From Cydia pomonella (lineage: Eukaryota; Arthropoda; Insecta; Lepidoptera; Tortricidae): a stretch of 64,000 nucleotides of DNA. Positions 31,335 through 42,630 of this stretch are shown one piece after another. Numbering within the stretch: the stretch's first letter is position 1; each line of letters starts with the position of its first letter. A program made the translations under genes and the position numbers. The notes under the pieces are model-generated. The model did no database searches. It was not told the DNA's origin and saw nothing but the letters and a program-made list of their open reading frames with translations. Location of the stretch: NCBI RefSeq assembly GCF_033807575.1, contig NC_084729.1, positions 1,736,001 through 1,800,000 of the forward strand, given 5' to 3'.

Positions 31335-31520
31335 AGGATGTCGGCGTATTGTTTTGGTAAGTAACGACTGTATCGTTTATTATAAATACAGATAAAACCT
31401 GGTCTAACTGTTGACTTGTTTATTATTTTGTATTACTATGTTCTTAGGGTATGAACTGAGGGTATTTTTACGCTATATCTGATATAAGAAGGTTTTATAT
31501 TTTATTATTCTAGGAACTTT

Positions 31521-31784
31521 ATGATGCTTTCAAAATCGTCTAGCAAAAATATTTCGGACAAGCCTATATCGAGCTTAATTTCAGACTATTTACCGACTCC
31601 TTGGTACGATTTAAAGAAACAGAAGGTTAATATGCTGCCAAAACATGATCAGATCAAGTGCTCTCTTCATGATTGCTCAATCGAGCATCTGCTGAATAAA
31701 TGTGGTGAATTTTTATTTTTACATAAAAACAAGTTTTCACGCAACATTTTGGATTCCCGACAATTTCTGATGCAACCGAAATGA
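31521..31784 (+). CDS. Unidentified open frame
   Basis: Acceptor-like TTATTATTCTAG precedes it. The 87 codons include PISSLISDYLPTPWYDLKK and SLHDCSIEHLLNKCGEF. It looks more protein-like than most frames here, but I recognise no family and see no donor; it may be a retroelement piece. Confidence 0.2.
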   Translation: MMLSKSSSKNISDKPISSLISDYLPTPWYDLKKQKVNMLPKHDQIKCSLHDCSIEHLLNKCGEFLFLHKNKFSRNILDSRQFLMQPK

Positions 31785-32851
31785 GGGAGACAGCTAAAAG
31801 AATCAGCTAAAAACCAAAGCCTATCGGACATTCATGGCGTTGAACCATCGCTAGAGCGGGTCGATAGAAACGCTCCATTATAGTTATATTGGATGTCAAA
31901 ATCGGAGTTGTTGTAAGTAACATGCCATTTTCTCTAAAAGGCCTCATTTGCACAGATCCTACTTAAACTTTTTTAAAAACTAAAACATAATTAGACTATG
32001 CCCAGATGTTTCGCTTTACAAATCATGTGTAATTGCGGTTCACATAGTACGATTTTTTTGTGTAATGTTGTCTTTATTATATATGTCTAGTATTTGTCCG
32101 AAATCGTTATTGTTACTCAGACGGATTGGGTAAATTTTGTCTAAACCATATGATTTACGTAGAGCTCCCAGAGAGAAATGTGTACCTTATTAAAGCACTA
32201 ATTAAACACATGTGTAATTTTTAAATAAAAATGTAATAGCAAAAAAAACGGATAAGTAAAGTTGTATTCATAATAAACGATACAGTATTTAGTTTCTATT
32301 TACTTAAAAGCTGTAAAGGAGCATTCGGGCTGGCCCGTACGGACGCATTTTATTTCCTGTGTTGCGACTTTTTTTCGGCGTTTTAAGCAGGCGATTATTT
32401 ATCTGTGCACATTTTTGAACATTAGTCACAGAAAAAAAATCGCGTTTATAGTTAATACGGGACAACGATAGACAGTATCATGAAATGCTCCTAAATTGGC
32501 TTTATATTTTATTGTATTACGCAAACGTGACTCGCATAATTAACCTTACACCCACCAACTTGTTAAGTTGTTAGTACTATTAGGCAGGTGTCATAATTCA
32601 GTCACAACGTCATTCATAATAGAAAAGTGACTTGCTCGAGCTCATCCCACTCTCACTACGAAAGGCAGTCAAACCACTTAGTGGTGTGTGTGTGTGTTTT
32701 GCGTGTGTGTAGTAGCTTTATAAATTCGTGCCACACACCGTTTCTAACTGGCATATTAATTTCCTAATTAAATAGTAGTCGTTCGGAATTTCGGATGGTT
32801 ATAATTAGGTAGCTTACAGTAAGCGAACAGGTACCTACTTACAGATGTATA
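31785..32851. other. Unannotated stretch
   Basis: AT-rich; a short (GT)n tract at 32685-32700 and nothing else identified. Confidence 0.35.
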
Positions 32852-33084
32852 CTCTGTATCTTTAGGTATTTAAAAAAAGGTAAAAATCTCCCTAAATGGC
32901 TCCTTAAACCAGTTGATGGTATATGAAAACATTACATGATCAAATAATGTAGGTTTAAAGTCAGGTCGTTCAGTGACAGATCCAGGCGGTTTTGTATTAG
33001 GTTGGTTAACCAATAAATATTAAAACTACCCGAAAATGTACAAATTGTTTGTTTACTTTTATTTAAATACCTAAAGATACAGAG
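32852..33084. mobile_element. MITE family L, copy 2
   Basis: CTCTGTATCTTTAGGTATTT at the left, reverse complement at the right, TA on both flanks. Confidence 0.85.
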
Positions 33085-33411
33085 TAGCATCATTGTTTGC
33101 CATCGTATTTTCACATAATGAGTTAATTTTTATTTATTTTTTATTTTTATTTATTACAGATAAATCACAATTACAGAATATTTGATCAAAAAGTATCGTT
33201 AAACCACAATGGTTTGTCTCGATACTCCATTCCGCAGTATTTAATAATTAAGTAGAAATACAATGCAATACACATATACATCCAATTCGTAAATGACATT
33301 ATAATTGCAAATATCAAATGATATGCTATTTCAGTCAGTCAGTTTTTTTTAGTACAAAAAGTACTGAGTTTGACTGAAGTACCATGACAAATACGAACGT
33401 ATCCGAAACAA

Positions 33412-33545
33412 ATGACGGTCTGGCCCTGGTAGTGACCCTGCCTATGAAGCAGATGGTCCCGGGTTCTAATCCCGTTAAGGGCATTTATTTGTATGATGAA
33501 CACAGATATTTGTTCCTGAGTCATGGGTTTTCTATGTATGTATTT
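33412..33545 (+). mobile_element. SINE family A, partial
   Basis: Contains TGACGGTCTGGCCCTGGTAG, then GGTCCCGGGTTCTAATCCC; ends at TTTTCTATGTATG. Confidence 0.75.
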
Positions 33546-34479
33546 ATCTACATACGTATGTTCGTCGTCTAGTGTCCACAGTACAGCGCAGCAGCACAGC
33601 AGTTTGGGCACAGATCATATAAGTTTGGGGCCAGGTCGATCTGTGTAAGATTTTTCCCTATAAACATCGTTTATTACTATAGATGATACATATTTTACAG
33701 GCTTTTATTTAGTTTCACCTGTCCCCTTGTCTGTCTTGACTTGCAGGTGACTTGTGTGTTGATCTGTAATCAAAACTTGCAAGTTAAATTTGATCCACTT
33801 CCCGGATTCCAATAAAGCTAAAAAATTGCATGCATATGTAAGTTGGGTCACTATGCAATATTATGGTACCATCGAGCTGATCTGATGATGGAGACAGAAA
33901 GTGGCCATGGGAACTGTGTGATAAAACAACGCAACCTAACTGTGTTTGGAGTTTTTATTGTCTCAATTAGTATTAGTTGCTTGTAGAAAAAAAGTATACT
34001 TAGTCGGCGATAATAGTACATTTCGATGCTAGTGCGGAAAGTATGTCATTACTTAATAATGACATTTCCGCACGTGTATCGAACGACGTTTTTTAATACA
34101 GTTGCGAAAAAATAATAAAAACAACAAGTACTTTTTTTATGCATGTTCGATAAGACAGAAACAATTGTAAATATAAATTATTATACTATTATTACCTAAG
34201 TATCGTTATTTACGATTATTTGTGATCATATATTTAAATTGTATGAAAACAATATCGAATGTTGCCTTATTAAAACATTATTGTAGTAAGAAAAAACGCC
34301 TCTGCTTTGACAGGTGTTTCGGCAGCTATTCCGTTCCATTCAGACAACTTATTAAGAACGGTTTTCAATAATGAATATTAAAAAATAAACGTGTTATAAT
34401 GATGAAGAGGTAAGTAATAAAATATGAAATATGCTTATATTTATTATTTTTACATTAACATAATTAGGTTTTTATGTTG
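33546..34479. other. Unannotated stretch
   Basis: One palindrome, GTGCGGAAAGTATGTCATTA / TAATGACATTTCCGCAC at about 34040-34075, related to family I. Nothing else recognised. Confidence 0.4.
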
Positions 34480-35120
34480 ATTACGACTTTTAAAGAAAAC
34501 TAACATTAACACTCATCAATAAGTAGTCATGAATAGGGTTGTTTTCATCTACAAATCTTAGGGCAGAATTGTATCCCAATAAATTCTTTTGGATTATAAC
34601 TATTATAAGAACACGTTAAACTACTTTTAGGGGACCTGTAATGACAATATTTTTGTAACTATTGAATTTAAAATACCTTTTGGCACACGTCACGTGACCA
34701 AACTCGAAACGTCATTGAAGATTCTGATGACGTCACAACTCTCGGATTGACACTGTTGACAGTTAGGCGATAAACAACAAATGACAAATGTCAGTTGACA
34801 GTTCGTATCTTCTACGTGTTTATGTGTCAAACCGTAAACTGTGACGTCACACAATTTTCAAAGAGCGTTTTGGGCGCGAAAGCATCTGACAAAATATATT
34901 TTGTTAATTTAACATATTTAAAGCCGTTTTTAGTATAAAAGTTGAATTTAGGGCAACTTTTAGTTAATATAGAACGTAATACAAGCGTTTCAAAAAATTG
35001 GAAACAACCCTATTGGAACAAGTGGAAAAGTAAAAAGAACTAGTTCGCGAAATCCAACTTTCCGCACGCTAAACAGCTACGTAAAGTAGCCCTTTTTGAG
35101 CAACTGTATTAAAAAAGCTT
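34480..35120 (-). repeat. Family I repeat, split copy
   Basis: Reverse of 22355-22500: ACACTCATCAATAAGTAGTC at the left and GGAACAAGTGGAAAAGTAAA at the right, separated by the insertion 34540-35011. Confidence 0.75.
34540..35011. mobile_element. Non-autonomous DNA element, 472 bp
   Basis: Ends AGGGTTGTTTTC and GGAAACAACCCT. The empty site at 22.45 kb (CATGAATTGGAAC, reverse) fixes the boundaries and indicates duplication of AT. Contains TGACGTCAC twice. Confidence 0.7.
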
Positions 35121-36513
35121 GTACCAAAATTGTTATTTTTTTTTGCTAAAAACTTATTTGTTAAATAATTGGCAAACGTACACCCTATATTAAACTATTT
35201 CTGTGGGCAGAAACGAACTAGGGGCAAGATAGGTTATTTAGTCCTGCCCAATGATATAACTAATGATAGGCGTTCCAAAATTGAAGCGCTTATCTTGTGC
35301 AAATTGTACAAGTTGCGGTTAGTCACACCTAGGCAAGCGAGAGATTTGCATGTGCTAACGAACTCCCGCTCACCGAAAGAGAAATCCATATAATCCATAT
35401 ATCCATATAATAATAATAAGTACACAGTATTATGATTACAGTTCCGTATTTATAGTGCAAAAGAAATAGACAAGCTCATGCTTAGAACGAGTATGACAAA
35501 GATGAATGGAATTCGAAAATTAATCAATAATAACAGATTTCTTCATAGGTATAGGAAAGGTATAGGTACAGAAAGAAATATGGAAGTATTTTTTGTGCGG
35601 TATAGTTATATATATTATCCTCTCCCACTCAAATTCCAGCGGCAAATTTAAAAATGTAGACGCGAAAGGTTGACCTCCCATATAAAATTTTAATATCGCG
35701 CCTTTTTCTACTGATAAAGTAGGTGTGTTAGAGTATAGTTTCATTGTACATAAACGAAAGTCACAAACTTAAAATATCCATTTCTACAAAATGCGTAATT
35801 TATTAACAAAGAGCCGATTATGCGTGACATTTGGCACGCGACGCCATATTGAGCCACAGACAATTGCGTCACGTTGCCAAATATTTTTAAAAAGAAAGCA
35901 GATCCGCATTCTGCCAACCTGACGGATATATTACGTGTTTTGTGAGATTTAAAAACAATAAGCTGGCCATTGAGCTGTTTACATAATTATTTAATCTGTT
36001 ATGTTCCAAAATTTTGCAGAATTAAGTTTGGCAAATCTATTTGGTCAGTGGAAAAAGCTCTAAATTCGAACATGGGCGAAACAGGTTTGCAGGTCCATCT
36101 ACTTTTTAATTTCGCGCTATTTTATACAGGTTATCCAGCGGCCGTTTTCCGATTTAAAATTAAAATAAATTTCGAACACAAAGTGCGAGGGGATCGCGGG
36201 GGGTATTTCAGTTTCGTGAATGTTGCGTAAATATAGTAAAGTCCATTTAATATGTTAATCCACAAACTTTTAAGAATAAAAGCTCGAAATATAAACCTCG
36301 TATTTTTCCAAGCATCTAAAAGTAACTTGACTAATCAAGTCAATCAGGCGGATACGGATGCGGCATAAAAGAGGCTTTTCACTGACTCACTTCCGCCGGC
36401 GTCTCGTAAAGGATGTGGGTAGTTCGTCATCAAAGGTAGCCACGCTGAGCCTTTTTTACTAAACTTTGTTTATATATAGCTTTCACACCTACATTCCTAA
36501 GAGTTTGTTATTC
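35121..36513. other. Mostly unannotated stretch
   Basis: 35640-35735 belongs to a short dispersed family (TAGACGCGAAA ... GCGCCTTTTTCTACTGA) also at 44763, 46480 and 51290. 35816-35900 (GCCATATTGAGCCACAGACA) resembles 42280-42350. Confidence 0.4.
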
Positions 36514-36736
36514 GAATCAGACCAAGTTAAGTTGGCAGCGATTTCGATAGCACAGACTGTGAAGTGTTCAGTAATTTCAGAAATCAGAAATCAGAAATAT
36601 TTATTGTGCAAACTGTGTAGGTACAAGAATATGACTTAGGTACATTTATTGATGAGTATCAACAGTTTTACCCTTCTCGGGTATACAATTATTTTTAACT
36701 TAAACTAGGTTTTAATATTTTATCTTAAACTATATT

Positions 36737-37382
36737 TTAATATACATTTAGGTTTACATAGTTATAAAATTCTTTTAAATTATAGAAAACTTTGTCTATT
36801 AAAAAGTTTTTTAAGCATCTTTTAAAAGTATTTCCTTCGAGGCTTTTTATTTCATTTGGCAGATGGTTGAAGACATTAATAGCAGATATGAACGTACTTT
36901 TTTTATATATTGAGGTGCTAGTTCTCGGAAGTACCATATTGTACTTATATTGTGATCTGATATTTTCTTTGCATGAACGCTTTGTGAAATATTCAGGGTG
37001 TTTTTTTACAAATAGGCTTAATTCTAATATATAAATACCGGTAAGGGTCAAAAAGCGCTTCTCTCTAAACACTTCACGTAGCGATTCATCCATGTACATT
37101 CTAAAAACAGTTATAAATGTTTTATCAACATCAACAGAATTTCCCCAAAAAATTACTCCGTACGTCAGTAATGGGTAGACTGTTCCATAATATGCACTGA
37201 TAACAATTTTTTCGGAGCAAGTTTCTGACAATATCGATAAAGCATAGCATCTACTAGAATTTTTTTTATTTAGCTCATTTATATGTGCCTTCCAATTTAA
37301 ATGTGTATCTATTTCAACGCCGAGAAAACTAACATGGCTTACGTCATCTACTGACGTATTTGCATTTGACGCTACAATAGAT
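36737..37382 (-). pseudogene. Reverse transcriptase C-terminal region
   Basis: Open from about 37382 to 36737 on the minus strand. Contains SFLGVEIDTHLNW, then CYALSILSETC, YYGTVYPLLTYGVIFWG and FVKKHPEYF, which is the region after the thumb of jockey/CR1-type reverse transcriptases. A YADD catalytic block belonging to the same copy lies on the other side of the 1.4-kb insertion. The protein cannot be made from the disrupted copy. Confidence 0.8.
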
Positions 37383-37477
37383 TATAGTTTATAGTTAATA
37401 GTTTATAGTTTATAGCACAGTTTTATAATTTCTAAATTGTATAAGTTTAGTTTTATCTAGGTTGACATGGAGGTTAA

Positions 37478-38868
37478 CACGTTCACTGCGGGACAAATCT
37501 TAAAGAACTTTCAACTGGTGCGGTTGAGATCGAATCAGCCCAAACCTAAGCTCTTTTTCAGTGCGGGTGAGGCCTAATCGACCTCGAATTTCAGTAGGTA
37601 ATTAAATTCTTCATAACTTTGCCTGTACTCGGAATAGGTGTTTTTTGTTATGTGCTATACATTTGTCACTAAATGCTTAAAATACCCTTAGCTTCGCCTT
37701 TGGTTCTGACCTTTGGTTAAAGAAAAAATACCTAAAGAATCTTTAAGGTCTTTTAGGCCTCAAAACGCACTAAATTTTATCTAAGTCTAGTGAAGGGAAT
37801 GGCAGTTATCGCTAAACTATCGATGATCATCATCTCATCGACCATCTTCGATACAATATTTCAGACGCCATTTTAAGTTAATCTAATGCATTTATGCTAT
37901 ACAGGGTGTAACAAAAATAGTGGGGATCCGTTTAAGGGCATAATTTTTTTTTTCTATGGGGCAGGTCGTCCGAGTCGGCCAACCCTCCATGCAAAGTCCA
38001 AAAATTTTTCGCGTCAAAATTTTTTTTTTCTACTTTTTCCTGATCAGAACACGATACCGAATATGCCCTTAAACGGATCCCCACCATTTTTGTTACACTC
38101 TGTATTTATTATTTCGAGTTCGAATCCCAGTAAGGTTAGCGGCCGAGTGGATGACACTATAAGGAGGGAATTCACACATTTTTACAAACAACTTCTGAAC
38201 TATCAAACATACAGACTGCAAGCCTGTGCAAATAAGTAAACCACTTCTTTCTACATGCTATGCGGGCCATAAAATGTATTATACTCTTACCATCGTCAAA
38301 TTATTTCAGTTTTCTGCAATCTCTCAAATTGTATTAAAATTTTGTTAGAAAGTTAACAAAGTCTAGGATTAAATTTAAGACTAAATTTTAGTATTTAAAT
38401 TAAATGAATGTCTCGGTTACGTGTGTACAAATGTACGTTATTTTAACCTATCCAACGGTCACGATCGTTGTCGTTTTTAGGTTATACCTATTATTTACGT
38501 AAAACACGCGTGGTTCAATATCGATAACTATGGCCGCACTAACGTGAAGCGGTCAACTCCCGCGCCGCCCGCGTCACGCTCAGTGCGGCCTTGAGGTCAC
38601 TTTCTTGAGACATTAATAAACCTCAACCCGCACTGAGTGAAAATAAAATATATCTAGTGCGGTTGAGGCTTATTAAGACCTCAAACGTTTTTTTTGTACC
38701 AACGAGTCCGGCTTTGGAAAACATAAAGAAATGTATATTTGACTCTGTCGTACGCCTTGTAGTTAAACGGCAGAAGTTCCCGCACGAGAGAGATAACACG
38801 AACTTTTAGCCCCGCACCAGCGTAAAGTCGAGATTGAGGCGGATTTGACTCAACCCGCAGTGAACGTG
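37478..38868. mobile_element. piggyBac-like non-autonomous element, 1,391 bp
   Basis: TTAA at 37474-37477 and 38869-38872; ends CACGTTCACTGCGGG and CCCGCAGTGAACGTG. No transposase. The insertion splits the LINE frame exactly at a CTTAAC (Leu-Asn) and the frame is recovered on excision. Confidence 0.85.
37902..38102. mobile_element. Mariner-like MITE, 201 bp
   Basis: CAGGGTGTAACAAAAATAG and its near reverse complement; TA duplicated at 37900-37901 and 38103-38104. Inner arms GGGGATCCGTTTAAGGGCAT. Lies inside the piggyBac-like element. Confidence 0.85.
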
Positions 38869-39068
38869 TTAAGACTGTTTAGCCATTTTAAAATGTTTGT
38901 TAGTACACTGTTTATATGTTCTTGCATGTTTTCATATGTATTTTCATTTGAGAACAAAAGAGTAACGTCATCTGCATATAAAGTAGTTCATAAATGTTTG
39001 ACGTTTAAAATAACACTTGCGCAGTCTGTTCTATCAAAATTGCTGCCAACTTAGCTTGGTCTGACTCT

Positions 39069-39544
39069 AGCTATTAGAAACTTTAACAAATGGACACGTT
39101 TGGATTTTTTTGATGTTTTGAACATGCCAGAAGTAAAAAAAAAAAACAAAAATAAGTATTAGAACTAATACTTACTTTTGTCCCCACTACTAACTTCGAA
39201 TGGGCACTTTCGAACTTGGAAATTAAAAGATAAAAAAAAAACTGGTGGTGATTCAGCACTTCTGCCACCATGAAATATATCCTCAATTTTTTTAATTCAA
39301 ATCAAAAATCATGCGGCACACTTTTTAATTCAAATTTGTTGAAATCACATGGAATGACCCAGTTGCTTGTTGAAAGAAAAGTACTCAGCAATAAAAGTTT
39401 GATTTAGCCTTGATTAAAAATTCAATATAAACACTACATTATTTCAATTTCTTTTGTATAAATAAATATAAGACAAATTGACTAATTCCTACAGTAACAC
39501 AATGATATAAATGTACAAACATTTATTAAGTAAATTAAAAAATA
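39069..39544. other. Unannotated AT-rich stretch
   Basis: 39476-39500 resembles the SINE A 3' end (AATTGACTAATTCCTACAGT, reverse). Confidence 0.35.
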
Positions 39545-39954
39545 TGTTAATTATTTATTTATTGACAATAACAATATAAATAATGGATATATACAGATGA
39601 TTACTATAACTAGCTTATATCTAAAATAGGCCCTTGAGGCATTGTACCAAGGATGCTGGCGGCATTTCCTCGTTGTATCGCAATACTGATACGGCCAGCT
39701 CTTCGGTCACCAGTTACGTCAACCAGACGTTTCGCGATTTCTCCAAAAAACTTTTGCGCGCTGGGACCCCATGGACCTAGGGTTTCAACGCCAAAAGGTA
39801 CAAAATGGTACTCTCTACCGAGGCTCTTATATTTATTACGTTTCAAAATTTCGACGCTTTCCGCCGCTGCGCCCGCTTTTACATTAGTCCGTTGGAGGTG
39901 GGACGGTGCAAGTGTGTCTACGCAGGTAGCATCCCACACTAACATCCGTCCCAA
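39545..39954 (-). mobile_element. LINE ORF2 C-terminal end and 3' tail
   Basis: The frame RMLVWDATCVDTLAPSHL, YHFVPFGVETLGPWGPSA, FFGEIAKRLVDVTGDRRAG and RISIAIQRGNAASILGT ends at 39610. It shares its 3' tail with 21963-22205. No reverse transcriptase domain. Confidence 0.85.
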
Positions 39955-40082
39955 GCTCCAAGGAAAATATATTTATTTAAAAATTAAAAATATATTTATT
40001 TCAAGAATTTGGCATTACGAGTACGAGAGAAGCAGTACATTGATCCCCACACTAGGCTCGGCCCGTAACGTGGGAAAGTAGA

Positions 40083-40180
40083 AAAATAAATACTTAAATA
40101 TAGAGGAAACCCTGACTTAGGAACAAATATCTGTGTTCATCACACAAATAACTGCCCTTACCGGGATTTGAACGCCGGGA
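40083..40180 (-). mobile_element. SINE family A, partial
   Basis: GTTCAAATCCCGGTAAGGGC (reverse) and the ACAAATATCTGTG body; head and far tail missing. Confidence 0.75.
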
Positions 40181-40185
40181 CTCGC

Positions 40186-40492
40186 ACAGGAAGGGTTCCG
40201 TACCAACTACCAATATCTAAAAACGGTCACCCATCCAAGTACTGACCCCGCCCGACGTTGCTTAACTTCGGTGATTGGATGAGAACCTCGAGATTGGAAA
40301 TAAATATTTATTTTATTCAGTTTTTAGTATTTGTTGTTATAGCGTCAACAGAAATACATAATCTGTAGAAATTTCAACTGGCTTACTATCACAGTTCATG
40401 AGATACAGCCTGGTGACAGACAGACGGACGGACAGCGGAGTTTCAATAATAGGGTCCCGTTTGACCCTTTGGGTACGGAACCCTAAAAAGCA
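40186..40492 (+). repeat. Family D-like element carrying 5S sequence
   Basis: Begins AGGAAGGGTTCCGTACC, ends GGGTACGGAACCCTAAAAA. Body (AGTATTTGTTGTTATAGCG, GAGATACAGCCTGGTGACAG) recurs at 50474-50600 and 50851-51068. The 5S-derived segment interrupts it near the 5' end. Confidence 0.75.
40224..40287 (-). rRNA. 5S rRNA gene fragment (pseudogene)
   Basis: The minus strand reads GGTTCTCATCCAATCACCGA, AGTTAAGCAACGTCGGGC and GGTCAGTACTTGGATGGGTG, which I recognise as about nucleotides 30-95 of insect 5S rRNA with a few substitutions. This covers box A, the intermediate element and box C of the internal promoter. Both ends of the gene are missing, so no functional 5S RNA is possible. It may be a pseudogene or the head of a 5S-derived SINE. 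Confidence 0.85.
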
Positions 40493-40499
40493 TACCTGC

Positions 40500-40655
40500 C
40501 CAATACCAAGAGTGGATCTGGACGGCCACCTGCTACATGGTGTTGGTGGGCCACAGTATCCAAGGATGTGGAGCGAGCCCAACGGTCAACAGCGACAACC
40601 CAGGACAGGCAGTTTTGGCGCATGAGGACGAGGAGAGCCGACCCCAAATAAGGAT
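40500..40655 (+). mobile_element. LINE tail fragment
   Basis: GSGRPPATW, then TTQDRQFWR and RADPK in the plus frames match the usual GRPP-x-RW ... QDR-x-xW end; frames are disrupted. Confidence 0.45.
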
Positions 40656-40689
40656 AAGTGATATGTATTTAGTGAAAATAATCAGGTAG

Positions 40690-40811
40690 TTTTTTTTTTT
40701 TTTTTTTTTTATAACGATAGGCAAGCGTTTGACCACGATCACACCTGATGGTAAGTGATGATGCGGTCTACGGTGGAGCACGCTTACCTATGAGATACCT
40801 ATTTACCCTAG
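40690..40811 (-). repeat. Poly(A)-tailed LINE/SINE end, reverse
   Basis: A T-run at 40690-40710 followed by ATAACGATAGGCAAGCGTTT and CCTGATGGTAAGTGATGATG. Confidence 0.6.
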
Positions 40812-40975
40812 CCTTGAAGAGACCCAGATTGAATCATGAATCAGTTGAATCATCGGAGCATTCTGAGCAACCGGTGCAAGACGATAGGGAGGGAGTCTCG
40901 TCTGGCTCATCGCCTGCTCCTCAGCCTGGATGTAACTTAAGACCTAGGCTTAAGAAAATTAATTATAAGGTTTAG
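40812..40975 (+). mobile_element. Possible LTR-retrotransposon pol C-terminus
   Basis: The frame reads KRPRLNHESVESSEHSEQPV ... GCNLRPRLKKINYKV and stops. An acidic/Ser stretch ending in a NLRPR-x-x-I-N-Y motif is typical of the end of gypsy/copia integrases. Confidence 0.4.
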
Positions 40976-41412
40976 CAATTAAGTAATTTGTTGTAATTGT
41001 CCCCAGATTCCCAAATTAAGTCGGGAGGAGTTCATGGGCGCCGCCAGGATTAGTTTCAGGGAGGTGCACAATAAATGGAATAGAATAATCGATGCAGTCA
41101 TTTATTTTTATTGTGTTAGTTCCGAGTTATGCTATCAAAATCATTGCAGACTTATATTGGTCCAACTCTAATGCTGGCGCAGACGCGTAAAAGACATGTA
41201 ATTTTTTTATATATTTTCTTTCCTGCCAGGAGGGTGCAAGTGCACCCCCTTGCACCCCGCTGCCGGCGTCCATGGAGGAGTTGATATGTATGTATGCATG
41301 TCTATGTGTGCGCGCGCACGCATTCCATTACCTACACATACAAGTCGGTAATAAACCAGCTGTGCCTCGGTACGATTGCGTTTCATTGCTCCCCACTCTA
41401 CCCACATATATC

Positions 41413-41785
41413 TTTTTTTTTTTTTTTATACTACGTCGGTGGCAATCAAGCATACGGCCGGCCTGATGGTAAGCAGTGTCCGTAGCCTATGTACGCCTGC
41501 AACCCCAGAGAAGTTACATGCGCGTTGCCGACCCTAAACCCCCCCCCCCCCCCCCTCGTTGAGCTCTGGCAACCTTACTCATCGGCAGGAACACAACACT
41601 ATGAGTAGGGTCTATTAGTGTTATTTGGCTGCTGTTTTCTGTAAGGTGGAGGTACTTCCCCAGTTGGGCTCTGCTCTAGATCTGGAATGACATCCGCTGT
41701 GCTGTGCCCTACCACACAAAGCGAGATGACATTCGGAATGCCCATACCTCTCTTTTGGACGTAGTTTAAGGACGTACCCGGGTCC
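41413..41785 (-). repeat. Family C, reverse copy
   Basis: T-run, CTACGTCGGTGGCAATC, C14 run near 41541, ends GTACCCGGGTCC. Confidence 0.85.
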
Positions 41786-41830
41786 ATATCTCAATAAGGC
41801 AAAGAAGAACACCAGCATTTGAAACAGGGA

Positions 41831-41881
41831 AAATCGGCTTCATAGGCAGGATCACCCACTAGGCCAGACCGACCGTCAAGT
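41831..41881 (-). mobile_element. SINE family A, head fragment
   Basis: CACCCACTAGGCCAGACCGA then CCGTCAA: the reverse of the SINE A 5' end. Confidence 0.65.
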
Positions 41882-41931
41882 GCTTTTTAAGTTAGCCCCC
41901 CTCTAAAAGGAAATATGATTTTTATTGTTAA

Positions 41932-42197
41932 TTTTTTTTTGTACTACGTCGGTGGCAAAACAAGCATACGGCCCGCCTGATGGTAAGCAGTCTCCGTAGC
42001 CTATGTACGCCTGCAACTCCAGAGGAGTTACATGCGCGTTGCCGACCCTAAACCCGCCCCCCCCCCCTCGTTGAGCTCTGGCAACCTTACTTACCGACAG
42101 GAACACAACACTATGAGTAGGGTCTAGTGATATTTGGCTGCGGTTTTCTGTAAGGTGGAGGTACTTCCCCAGTTGGGCTCTGCTCTAGATCTGGATC
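41932..42197 (-). repeat. Family C, reverse, truncated
   Basis: Stops at CTCTAGATCTGGAT and lacks the ACCCGGGT end. Confidence 0.8.
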
Positions 42198-42630
42198 TTT
42201 ATGTAATAAGTATTATTTCGTGTAAATTGAGGTCATAAGGCGTGAATGAAGGAAAAGAAAATATGTGATAATATTTAGGCGCGCACGGCCATATTGAGAC
42301 TGTGACAATTGCGTCATACAGCCAAATTTATTTTAAAAGAAAGCTGTTCTGTGTTCTGTAAACAATTATGGAAATAACAAGGTTACGTTTCATTCGATTT
42401 AAAGACATTTGGATGTCGATAACAGCATTTACAGCTGCATCATAACACTTTATGCTCTCGCGTTTTGTACACATATTTATTATTTATCTGGTACCAAACA
42501 TCAATGTAATAGGGTACAAAAATATGTCAGAAACAATAATTAAAGACAAATTAAAATTACAATTAATGTAAATACAGACTACCTATACAAAAATAAAACT
42601 TCACTAAACTAAACTAAATCTAAAAATAAA
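42198..42630. other. Unannotated stretch
   Basis: 42280-42350 (GGCCATATTGAGACTGTGAC) resembles 35835-35900. Confidence 0.35.

Larger units (their letters stand above)
36580..38986 (-). mobile_element. Jockey-like LINE, 5'-truncated, split by a piggyBac-like element
   Basis: The 5' break lies just before the catalytic block YADDVTLLF (about 38970). The frame continues (NMQEHINSVLTN, LKWLNSLNL) to the insertion at TTAA, resumes with LHVNLDKTKLIQF, and after a short decayed gap reaches HVSFLGVEIDTHLNWKAHI, YPLLTYGVIFWGNS and HPEYF. The stop is at 36737. The 3' end is AAATATTTCTGATTTCTG. Confidence 0.85.
36514..39068. mobile_element. MITE family G, split by a LINE
   Basis: Left half CAGACCAAGTTAAGTTGGCA (36518 on) and right half GCTGCCAACTTAGCTTGGTC (to 39068). 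The unsplit copy at 53948-54095 is 148 bp and shows that everything from about 36580 to 38986 is inserted. Confidence 0.8.

Noticed and set aside
36792..37034. Plus frame of 80 codons
   Set aside because: Antisense of the LINE reverse transcriptase.
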